DNA from: Kiloniellaceae bacterium
GTDB lineage: Bacteria; Pseudomonadota; Alphaproteobacteria; Kiloniellales; J153
Direction: 5' to 3'
DNA: 57,790 nt
NCBI GenBank assembly: GCA_021776095.1
Contig: JAJFGO010000090.1
Location: 1 to 57,790, forward strand
Shown piece by piece: positions 35,856 through 43,478 of the stretch. The first letter of the stretch is position 1. The number at the start of each line of letters is the position of its first letter. The notes beneath the pieces were generated by a model that saw only the letters and a list, made by a program, of their open reading frames with translations, had not been told where the DNA came from and made no database searches. The translations under genes were made by a program, and so were the position numbers.

Positions 35856-37074
35856 ATATGTCGCCGGCTATTCCTCCATCGCTTGCGTGACTCTGGTTCT
35901 CGCCGCGATCAGTCTTGTGGCAGGCAATTACGCGGCAGAGTCTTATCTCCGCGCGAACCCACGGATCCTGATGACCCATCAGGACCGGGTCAACGAGAAC
36001 ACCCGCGCCGTTCGGGAGAGCATGATCCCGCCGGATAAAGTCAGTGAGTGGTACGCATTCGACTCGCCCAACGAACTCAAACCCATGTGGGAAGAGTTTT
36101 ACAACGCAGGCGCCGAATTCGAGAGTTACACGCACTTTCGAGCGCGGCCCTTGATCGGCAAATATTATGGCACGACCGAGGCTGGGTACCGAATGACGCG
36201 CGATCCGGGGCCCTGGCCGCCGGACGAGCACAATTTCAATGTCTTCTTTTTTGGCGGGTCGACGTCCTTCGGCGTCGGTCCATACTGGGCGACGGTTGCC
36301 TCATACCTGCAGGACGCAATGAACAAAAATGAAACCTTCGATCGCCGCGTCTACGTCTACAACTTTGGGCGCTCAGGTTATGTCTCGAGCCAGGAGCAGA
36401 TTCTCTTTCACCGTTTGATCAGTGCCAGTCATGTGCCGGATATGGTGGTGTTTCTGGACGGATTGAACGATTTCTGCTGGACTGACGGCAATCCCTCGAG
36501 CTGGCAGTCGTTGCAGAGGTACTTCAATCAGACGAACGACGATTACCGGCGCCGAGCGGCTGGCTATGGTGTGGTCACGCGTTGGGACCACGCACGCAAG
36601 TTCATCGAAACGCTCCCCTTGCTACGCCTCATAAACGCTTGGGTTGCGCGTGCTGGCGAGGAAGAGATTCCGCAATATAAGGGACCCGACAAAGCGGTTG
36701 AAGAAACACCGGCAGATGAGGCCACGCTGCGGGACGTCATCGACCGCTACGTCAACAACATTCGCCAGGTCGAAGCGGTCTCAATGAATTTTGGCATAAC
36801 ACCGGTATTCGTCTGGCAACCGATCCCTACCTACAAATACGATGGGAATTACCATCTTTTCTATCCCGACCGGCTTGGCTGTCACATCAACTCGAAGTTT
36901 GGTTACCCACTGATGGCGAAGATGGTTGCCCAAGAGTCACCTACCAAGAATTTCATTTGGGCGGCCGATATTCAAGAGGAGCTAAAAGAACCGCTGTACA
37001 TCGACGCCTTCCATTACACTGCGCCGATGTCGAAACGGATCGCCGAATTTATTTTAAACTCGGAAATCAAATAG
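35845..37074 (+). CDS. Membrane-anchored SGNH hydrolase
   Basis: This protein of about 409 residues starts at ATG 35845 (35848 is equally possible), inside the end of the truncated SGNH frame. The N-terminal anchor spans about residues 5-25. Block I is FFFGGSTSFGVG, block II NFGRSGYVSSQEQ, block III FLDGLNDF and block V DAFHYTAPMS, a complete SGNH set. It resembles the proteins at 33819 and 37554. A periplasmic esterase or acyltransferase acting on the exported glycan is likely. Confidence 0.85.
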   Translation: MMLRYVAGYSSIACVTLVLAAISLVAGNYAAESYLRANPRILMTHQDRVNENTRAVRESMIPPDKVSEWYAFDSPNELKPMWEEFYNAGAEFESYTHFRARPLIGKYYGTTEAGYRMTRDPGPWPPDEHNFNVFFFGGSTSFGVGPYWATVASYLQDAMNKNETFDRRVYVYNFGRSGYVSSQEQILFHRLISASHVPDMVVFLDGLNDFCWTDGNPSSWQSLQRYFNQTNDDYRRRAAGYGVVTRWDHARKFIETLPLLRLINAWVARAGEEEIPQYKGPDKAVEETPADEATLRDVIDRYVNNIRQVEAVSMNFGITPVFVWQPIPTYKYDGNYHLFYPDRLGCHINSKFGYPLMAKMVAQESPTKNFIWAADIQEELKEPLYIDAFHYTAPMSKRIAEFILNSEIK

Positions 37075-37553
37075 TAGATATCAATCGCGCGTCCTGCGGT
37101 CGCGATATTTTAAGCCATGTGCCGCCAAACTCTTTTTTCTCAGCCCAGTTTGCTAGCGTACCGACCGAGGTGGTCCTCAAGGATCGTTCTTGGCATCTAG
37201 TCCAGCATACCCCTTCGCGATGCCGAAAAATCCATTTGGCCCATACTCGGTTCCCCACATCTACGTGTCAAACCGACCAAATTCTAACCGATCAAGCCTG
37301 GCACTAGGACTTTTCGAGGTGCCCTTAAGACAATCAGTTTCTAAACAGTCTTGCGGAACGATTTATGACAACAGGTGAGCCATGCCGATCGCTAATATTT
37401 TCTTCCCGCGTTTCGGGGAAAATCAAGACAAATTTTCACTTAGCATTCTGTCTTCTCTATTGGGACAGATGCGTTGGGCCGTTGTATGGGTCAGCCTAAT
37501 CGTATGGATCAGTTTAGGCCACCATTCAATCTCAACTCAGCGAGTTCACGCAT
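37075..37553. other. Intergenic region with possible decayed minus-strand coding
   Basis: No intact gene is seen in these 479 bases. On the minus strand, about 37260-37185 reads GTEYGPNGFFGIAKGYAGLD in one frame and about 37180-37070 continues in another with EKKEFGGTWLKIS. This looks like a frameshifted remnant rather than random sequence. A 62-residue plus-strand frame from 37382 has no support. Confidence 0.3.
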
Positions 37554-38672
37554 CTAACGACAGCCCTTAAGTACGTCCTGCATCCCCTCTGCCACGAATT
37601 TTGCAACTGTTGATGCGCCGAGATTTGAAAAGTGAAAATCGTCGTAAAAATATTTGGCTTGGCGCGGTAATTTTCTGGCGACATCGATACAATTCAACGC
37701 TGCCGTTTTGCATGTTTCGCGCAAGGTGTCGTTGTACGCAGTTAATCCTTCTTCCAAAGCCCGAGGCGTGTACCAGCGCGTTTGCGGACTTAGGTTGTCG
37801 CCACCGATGAAACCCGCGGTCAATTGTTCTTGGGTCTGGTGGGACATGTGCGGTGACCATACAAAAGGTTGAGACAGGAAGAAAATGTCAGCGCCCTGCG
37901 AATCGGCAAGCGCCTTTAGTTTTAGGATCGTATTTTTATAGTTCTCAAGATGTGGGGATAAGTCTGGCAAAATATCCACCCACTGGTATGACGCAACCTT
38001 ATCACGTGCGTCACGTAACCCTTTTTGATAATCGCCAAAATCCGATACGGGCCGTGCGGTATTTCCGGTAGCGTTGTATAGCTTATAGAGCCGCTTAAGC
38101 AGGGCTACGATTGCGAAACGCCCTTCGTCGCCTGCATTGGTCATGAAGGATTGAAGTTTCCACCAGTCATCTGATACTTGGAAAGGATGATGGATGTGAA
38201 GATCAAAAAGAAAATCGTTCAACCCCAAAAGAACGACATAGACGTCGCTGGCGGGCATGTAGCTAGAAGCGGCATCCAGTTGCATGATATTGTGGCGGGC
38301 GTTTGCTCCGCCTTTGCCCAGGTTTGCCACTTCTACTGTCGGGTAGCAGACTTTCAACCTCGATTCCAACTGCTCGGCCCAGGTCGCTGATTCGGGCAAA
38401 ACCCAATCTTCTGCGGTGCTCCCGCCCGTCACAAAAATAAACGGGTCTGCACCCAGGCCAGGCAAAGCGCCTCGGTAGCCATATCGATTTATGCTGATCG
38501 TGTGATCAGTGGTCACAAAGGGTAAAAGATCATTGTGTTTGACATCTATTGCCCAACCTGGCGTCCGAATATAGGAGCTATTTGGGTCGAATATGAAATG
38601 GCGCGTCAAGAATTCCAAACAAACTACGAATATGACAGCGTACATTAGAAACAAGATGAATTTATTCTTCAT
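37554..38672 (-). CDS. Membrane-anchored SGNH hydrolase
   Basis: This 372-residue protein has an N-terminal hydrophobic anchor (FILFLMYAVIFVVCLEFL). Block I is FVTGGSTAEDW, block II NLGKGGANARHN, block III VLLGLNDFLFD and block V YDDFHFSNLG, so catalytic Ser, Asn, Asp and His are all present. Base composition is noticeably more AT-rich than the flanking metabolic genes, suggesting separate acquisition. Periplasmic action on an acylated glycan is inferred from the anchor and fold. Confidence 0.85.
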   Translation of the reverse strand: MKNKFILFLMYAVIFVVCLEFLTRHFIFDPNSSYIRTPGWAIDVKHNDLLPFVTTDHTISINRYGYRGALPGLGADPFIFVTGGSTAEDWVLPESATWAEQLESRLKVCYPTVEVANLGKGGANARHNIMQLDAASSYMPASDVYVVLLGLNDFLFDLHIHHPFQVSDDWWKLQSFMTNAGDEGRFAIVALLKRLYKLYNATGNTARPVSDFGDYQKGLRDARDKVASYQWVDILPDLSPHLENYKNTILKLKALADSQGADIFFLSQPFVWSPHMSHQTQEQLTAGFIGGDNLSPQTRWYTPRALEEGLTAYNDTLRETCKTAALNCIDVARKLPRQAKYFYDDFHFSNLGASTVAKFVAEGMQDVLKGCR

Positions 38673-39271
38673 TGTTGCCGGAGCCTCGAAAGAAGATGTG
38701 ACTGACGTAATGCACGGCAGATCGCGCGACCCTAGCGGGTCACGAGCGGGGTTGACGTTGGAGTTTTCGGTGTTCTCCGGCTTCCCAGCGGGTCTGTTTC
38801 CCTCTCAATGGGGAATCCAGGTCGGTGTGTTCCCTGATGACAATCGCGTCCGTGCCGCCGCCACGAGGCGCTTCGGTTGCGCCAAGCGGCGTATGTTGCA
38901 GGCGAAGTTCTTTGGCTCGATTCATTCCCTCGCCCGGACTAGCCCGATGCCGTGCGCCATTGCCCCGTCTATGTCGTTGCTCCGGGCCTCGAACACGTGC
39001 TCGACCGTATCGGGACAGCGGCCTCGAATCGGGCTGACGCCTTCGACGCGGGCGCGAGCAACAAGTCCCCTCTTCAGTACCTTCTGGATGCAAGGCTACA
39101 ACGGCCAACAACAGCGCAGGAAAACCTGGACAACCGACTCTCAGTGCCCTGAGGTCAGCCGACATTGCCACCCAGGTGGTCCTTGAATACCCGTCAAACA
39201 CCGTTCGGGACCAGTCATGTCTGGGTTTGAATCAGCTGTAGTACATTTTAGGTCCCGAAGGTTAACCGAAA
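38673..39271. other. Long region without a supported gene
   Basis: Several overlapping open frames cross these 599 bases, but none has a recognisable motif or good start. On the minus strand short stretches look protein-like but are broken by stops, so a decayed gene is possible. A small hairpin GACCC-TAGC-GGGTC lies near 38729-38742. Confidence 0.35.
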
Positions 39272-40435
39272 TTACAACATGTACCGCCGATATCGATTCT
39301 CGGCCTCGCTTGCTAGCGCGCTGACCTCGGCGGCGCCGTCCATGTCACCGCGTCGCCCCAATAACTCTGCGAGCCATAAAAGCAGCTCAAAGGCATACTC
39401 GATCTGACCGAAAACTTCGGCGAAGCATGCCAATTTCAGCATTTTTTCTTTGGACAGATTGCCGATGTCTATTCCATGCGCCTCCATGCCGATCGGGTCC
39501 TTGAAATAAACGCCGTGCCCCTCGATCAGTTGACCGTACAGCGGGAACAGCCCGGGCAGGTGCTGCGCCGTGATAGGAGAACGCGCACGGCCCATGCAGT
39601 GGTGGCCGATCAGGTCGAAGAACTCGAAATTCCGCGCCCGCAGAAACGTGTCGATGTCGGCGAAAAACGGGCGCTCCTTGTACGATTCAACGAACGAGAT
39701 TTCGGCCATGATACCGATGACCCCATCAAGCAGGCTTTCCGACCCCTTAAGTATCTCAAGCTCGGCGCCCTGCACATTGAGTTTCATGAAATCGATGTCG
39801 CTCACACCTGTCTCGACCGCCCAAGTGTCGATACTGGTCATGGTCCACTGCGAAGTGCCGGTCGGGTAAAAGATGTCACGAGAATAGAACAAGTCCTTCT
39901 GATTTTCGAATTTCCAGCGATTGGTAAGGTCTGTGTTTTGGTCGTAAAACGACCCACCCCCGGAGGCTTTGTTTTCGTAGAAGGTGAGCGTTGCCGACTG
40001 GCTCCACAACGCCCCGGCGAAATAGTGATAATCCAGCCCAAGTTCCTGGACCTCGGCCTTCAGCTTTTCGATCTCCGCTTCGTCGGGTTCGAACCCGTAC
40101 AGCCGGACCTTACCTTTATCAAAAGCCTGCCAACGGGGATCGGCCAAGGCTTCGCGCGCGCCCCCGTCTAGGATGATATAACGCTCTTCGGCGGGTAGAG
40201 CATCTGTCACGAGGTCGGTAATGATGAAACTTTTGCGGGTTATATAGCGCTCGCGGGCTGGGTCCGTGGGAGGAATGGCCGGTTGCTCAAAACCCGGCGA
40301 TGGCGTCTCGGATGGGTTCCCCCCTGCGACGCTCCGGTACAGTCTTTTCAGTAGTGCCTTGGCCAAGCTCGTGCCCCCCTGTGGCCGGACAGAATGCCTT
40401 GTTGCTCTCACGACGTCCAGCCCCGCCCATTGCAC
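39272..40435 (-). CDS. FkbM-family methyltransferase
   Basis: This 387-residue protein has the FkbM pattern: YIILDGGAREALADPRW as SAM loop, LYGFEPDEAEIEKLK, and MTSIDTWAVETG...DFMKLNVQGAELEILKG, which is the family hallmark. The first 70 residues are a variable leader, and the last 80 are helical and possibly repeat-like (FAEVFGQIEYAFELLLWLAE). FkbM enzymes O-methylate sugars or polyketides. AAGGACGG precedes the ATG. It is divergent from the 2OG-Fe(II) oxygenase gene. Confidence 0.87.
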   Translation of the reverse strand: MQWAGLDVVRATRHSVRPQGGTSLAKALLKRLYRSVAGGNPSETPSPGFEQPAIPPTDPARERYITRKSFIITDLVTDALPAEERYIILDGGAREALADPRWQAFDKGKVRLYGFEPDEAEIEKLKAEVQELGLDYHYFAGALWSQSATLTFYENKASGGGSFYDQNTDLTNRWKFENQKDLFYSRDIFYPTGTSQWTMTSIDTWAVETGVSDIDFMKLNVQGAELEILKGSESLLDGVIGIMAEISFVESYKERPFFADIDTFLRARNFEFFDLIGHHCMGRARSPITAQHLPGLFPLYGQLIEGHGVYFKDPIGMEAHGIDIGNLSKEKMLKLACFAEVFGQIEYAFELLLWLAELLGRRGDMDGAAEVSALASEAENRYRRYML

Positions 40436-40592
40436 AATTCCGTCCTTAGGTGGTCACCTAGTCTAGGCAGCTTGGAATATATCCTAAAACCAAAAGTTTC
40501 CTACCCGTTGCGCGCCGGCACAGGTTCGGATATTGAATCCTTGTCGCCGGGCACGATTGGTGCCGCGCGGGCTAGCGCTTAGGGTTGCTCAT

Positions 40593-41414
40593 ATGCCGGT
40601 AAGTCATTCCTTTACCTCCCAGGAAGCTTCCGCCCTGGCCGAGGAGTTCTTAGCCCAGGGCTATGTCGTGCGACCGGTGGATGACCGGCCGGCGCTGGAT
40701 GAGCTGCGAGACCGGGTCGTGCAAGTGGCCTGCGATCACCTGGGCTTGCCTTTTCCCGATGACGTGAGCGATTTCCTGAACCATTTCGAGCGTTTGGTCC
40801 CGGTCGAGAAGCTAAACGATCTGCGCCTGAACACCTATCGCAAGATGAACGCGGTGCCCTGGTTCCGGCCGACTTACTTCGCCCTGGCCCGGAGTAAGCT
40901 GGAAGCCCTGGTCGGCAACGAATTGGCCATGCAGAATCGGGTCAACCTCTCGATTCAGCTGCCCCAAGACGACAGCTCGCTGCTGCCGATCCATTCTGAC
41001 GCCTTTGGCGGTGAGACACCGTTCCAGGTCGTGGAATGGCTGCCGCTCGTCGATTGCTACCGCACCAAGTCGATGTTTATCCTGCCGCGCTCGGCCAACG
41101 AGCGGGTTCTGGCCGATTTCACCAGATACGAGAACCAGGGAATGGACACCCTGTTCGAGGACGTGAAGGACGATCTGGTGTGGCTGGATGTGCCCTATGG
41201 AAACGTCCTGATCTTCTCCTCCAACCACCTGCACGGCGGCGTCATCAATGAGGAGCCGGAAACCCGCTGGTCGATGAATTGCCGCGTGACCGGGCTCTTC
41301 ACACCTTACACCGGGGCGGAGAAAAAGCTGGGATCGTTCTATTTGCCGATCACGACCCGGGCGGTGACCAAGATGGGGATCGCCTACAACGAGCCTTCGG
41401 GCTTCAGAGAGTAA
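40593..41414 (+). CDS. Sporadic-carbohydrate-cluster 2OG-Fe(II) oxygenase
   Basis: This 273-residue protein starts at ATG 40593 after AGGG. The iron-binding set is visible: HSD in LLPIHSDAFGG, the distal His in SSNHLHGG, and Arg in ETRWSMNCR for 2-oxoglutarate. I recognise it as the oxygenase family that travels with LIC12192-type proteins in scattered surface-carbohydrate clusters. It should hydroxylate or desaturate a sugar intermediate. It is followed after nine bases by the LIC12192-like gene. Confidence 0.82.
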   Translation: MPVSHSFTSQEASALAEEFLAQGYVVRPVDDRPALDELRDRVVQVACDHLGLPFPDDVSDFLNHFERLVPVEKLNDLRLNTYRKMNAVPWFRPTYFALARSKLEALVGNELAMQNRVNLSIQLPQDDSSLLPIHSDAFGGETPFQVVEWLPLVDCYRTKSMFILPRSANERVLADFTRYENQGMDTLFEDVKDDLVWLDVPYGNVLIFSSNHLHGGVINEEPETRWSMNCRVTGLFTPYTGAEKKLGSFYLPITTRAVTKMGIAYNEPSGFRE

Positions 41415-41423
41415 CGGACAGTC

Positions 41424-41858
41424 ATGGTCAAAAACCGGCACGGCTATCGCGGCTATGTGACCTGCCGGCCTTTCGGCGGTTTGCAGATTCCGGTTCCGGT
41501 TCAGGCCTTGGTCATGCGCGACTATTGCGCCCGCAACGGCCTCATGTACAAGCTGCACGTGAACGAAAACATTTTTCCTAACTCCTACGTCGTGCTCGAA
41601 GGTTTGCTGAACGAGCTCGGTATCTACGAGGGCATCCTGGCGACTAGCATGTTCATGCTGCCGGCGCGCCCGGCCCGGCGCCGGAAAATCTATCGGTGTA
41701 TCTTGGAACAAGGCGCTTCTCTCCACTTTGTCTTGGAGGACGTCGTGATAACGAAACCAGCCGATATCGAGCCAGTCGAGGAGGTCTTAAGCATCTCTGC
41801 CCTCCTGCCCCAGGCGCCAAAGGCCTTGCCCCTAAGCGGTGGACCAGCGCCGGAGTGA
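41424..41858 (+). CDS. LIC12192-family sporadic carbohydrate cluster protein
   Basis: This 144-residue protein contains GYRGYVTCRPFGGLQIPVPV, VMRDYCARNGLMYKLHVNEN and ILATSMFMLP, which match my memory of the LIC12192 family of small proteins found in sporadic carbohydrate clusters. The family has no established biochemical role. Its stop overlaps the following SDR (GTGA), and an oxygenase precedes it, so the three products are probably made together. The last 25 residues are variable. Confidence 0.78.
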   Translation: MVKNRHGYRGYVTCRPFGGLQIPVPVQALVMRDYCARNGLMYKLHVNENIFPNSYVVLEGLLNELGIYEGILATSMFMLPARPARRRKIYRCILEQGASLHFVLEDVVITKPADIEPVEEVLSISALLPQAPKALPLSGGPAPE

Positions 41859-42781
41859 GCGAAATTCCCCAAGGCCAGCGCATCCTGGTGACCGGGGCCG
41901 GAGGCCTGGTCGGCGGGGCCATTTCTGTTGCCCTGGCACGGCGGGGCCATAGAGTCTTCGCTGTGTACCGAAAGACGGTTCCGTGCGGCCTGGAGGGTTC
42001 GGGTGACGTCACTTTACTGCAGGCGGACCTGCGCGATCCCGGCGTCCTGCCCGGTCACTACGAGGCGCTGGTCCACTGCGCGGCCGAAGTCCCAGCGCTC
42101 TGCGCGGACGAAAATGAGCTTTATCGCAGCAATGTCGAGGGCACCCGGACGATTTTGGGGCATGCCGCCGAGGCGGGAGCGACCTGCATCGTTTACTGTT
42201 CTTCGATGGCGGTTTACGGCACGATCGAGGAAAATACGGTCGATGTTGCGACCCCGATTCGGACGCCTGGACCCTATGGCCGGTCTAAACTAGAGGGTGA
42301 GCGCTTGCTCGCGGGCCTGATCGCGCGCAACCCCGCCATTCGCGGCATGTCGGTTCGCTTGCCAGGGGTCGTCGGCGCCGGGTCCCGCAACAATTTCCTT
42401 TCGGACATCCTGCCTAGGATCCTGGCGGGCGAGAGGGTGCGAGCGCGAAATCCCGACGCTCTCTTCAATAATATCGTCCACGTTGCTGATTTGGCTGATT
42501 TCGCCGCCCACCTGCTGGAAGCCATGCCGGAGGGGCATACGATCACAACCATGGCGGCCGATGTGCCAATACCGATCCGGGAGGTCATGAAGACCCTCTT
42601 TCAAACCGCCGGTCTCCCGGAGCGGGTGGAATTTTCTACAGCCGGGCGTCCGTTCCTCATATCGCCGGAGCCGGCCCGCGCCCTCGGCTACGCGGTACCA
42701 GATGTGCGCGATAGCCTGCGCCGCTTCGTTCGGGACAGTCGTGGCCCGTCCGCTGGACCGGGTGAGGGCCAATCCGGTTGA
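41855..42781 (+). CDS. NAD-dependent epimerase/dehydratase (SDR)
   Basis: This extended SDR of about 308 residues starts at GTG 41855, overlapping the previous stop as GTGA; the much longer upstream frame is antisense noise. It has VTGAGGLVGGAI for NAD(P), CSSMAVYGT for the catalytic Ser, and YGRSK as YxxxK. FNNIVHVADLADF parallels the SDR at 6903-7790. It likely modifies the same sugar as the oxygenase and LIC12192-like protein. Confidence 0.86.
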   Translation: MSEIPQGQRILVTGAGGLVGGAISVALARRGHRVFAVYRKTVPCGLEGSGDVTLLQADLRDPGVLPGHYEALVHCAAEVPALCADENELYRSNVEGTRTILGHAAEAGATCIVYCSSMAVYGTIEENTVDVATPIRTPGPYGRSKLEGERLLAGLIARNPAIRGMSVRLPGVVGAGSRNNFLSDILPRILAGERVRARNPDALFNNIVHVADLADFAAHLLEAMPEGHTITTMAADVPIPIREVMKTLFQTAGLPERVEFSTAGRPFLISPEPARALGYAVPDVRDSLRRFVRDSRGPSAGPGEGQSG

Positions 42782-42836
42782 TCGGCCTGTATTCCTGTGA
42801 TATGCGAACGCGAACCTTCAGGTAGGTGAAATTGCG

Positions 42837-43277
42837 ATGCCCAAGGCCCAAGGCTCACATGAGAGCTTCGACCGGCTGGACCACGTTAAAGTGGGGTCCG
42901 ATCGTATGTTCGGGCTTGTTTTTGCTGGCTTTTTCTCGATTGTCGGCGGAATTAAGTTGTGGTCGGATCACGATCTGACTTGGGTTGGGGTCTGGTTTGC
43001 GGCGGCGGTGGCTATGCTGGTCTTGGCTTTGGCCTTGCCGCGCGTTCTCCGCCCCTTGAATCTTGTTTGGTTCAAGTTTGGCTTGTTGCTCCACCGCGTC
43101 GTAAGTCCCGTGGTTATGGGGCTGATGTTCTTCGTTGTCATCACGCCTACCGGTATCGTGATGCGGGTTTTAGGCAAGCGGCCCCTTAATTTGAGTTTCG
43201 ATCCGAAAGTGGAAACCTATTGGATTGCCCGAACGCCGCCTGGCCCCCTGCCAGCCTCCATGAATCAACAATTCTGA
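42837..43277 (+). CDS. SxtJ-family membrane protein
   Basis: This 146-residue protein has three or four predicted membrane segments (about residues 25-42, 48-68, 88-112) and a charged C terminus. The placement before a DUF5989 protein and a carbamoyltransferase is the same as SxtJ in saxitoxin-type clusters and in many O-antigen loci. Its molecular role is not established. It may hold the carbamoyltransferase at the membrane, which is inference. Confidence 0.78.
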   Translation: MPKAQGSHESFDRLDHVKVGSDRMFGLVFAGFFSIVGGIKLWSDHDLTWVGVWFAAAVAMLVLALALPRVLRPLNLVWFKFGLLLHRVVSPVVMGLMFFVVITPTGIVMRVLGKRPLNLSFDPKVETYWIARTPPGPLPASMNQQF

Positions 43278-43284
43278 GGAAGTC

Positions 43285-43434
43285 ATGTCGTTTCTGCGCG
43301 AATTGTTCTATTTCATGTTGGCACGCAAGAAATTCTGGCTGCTACCGATCATGGTTATGCTTGTCGTGTTTGGCGGATTGGTGGTCCTTAGTCAGGGCTC
43401 GGCCGTCGCGCCCTTCATCTACACGATTTTTTAG
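43285..43434 (+). CDS. DUF5989 (SxtK-like) small membrane protein
   Basis: A 49-residue protein beginning MSFLRELFYFMLARKKFW, with one hydrophobic segment (LLPIMVMLVVFGGLVVL) and a short polar tail ending PFIYTIF. It lies seven bases after the SxtJ-like gene and 44 before the carbamoyltransferase. GAGGAAG precedes the ATG. Size, position and sequence fit the SxtK/DUF5989 family. Function is unknown. Confidence 0.8.
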   Translation: MSFLRELFYFMLARKKFWLLPIMVMLVVFGGLVVLSQGSAVAPFIYTIF

Positions 43435-43478
43435 GCCGCGCCGGCTCGTTATCTCCGAAGCTTTTCTGGGACCTGGAA

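Noticed and set aside
37382-37570. 62-residue plus-strand frame with one hydrophobic segment
   Set aside because: No ribosome site of note, no homology recognised, and it runs into the convergent SGNH gene.
40812-41726. Minus-strand 304-residue open frame opposite the oxygenase and LIC12192-like genes
   Set aside because: Antisense to two recognisable proteins with conserved residues; no motif.
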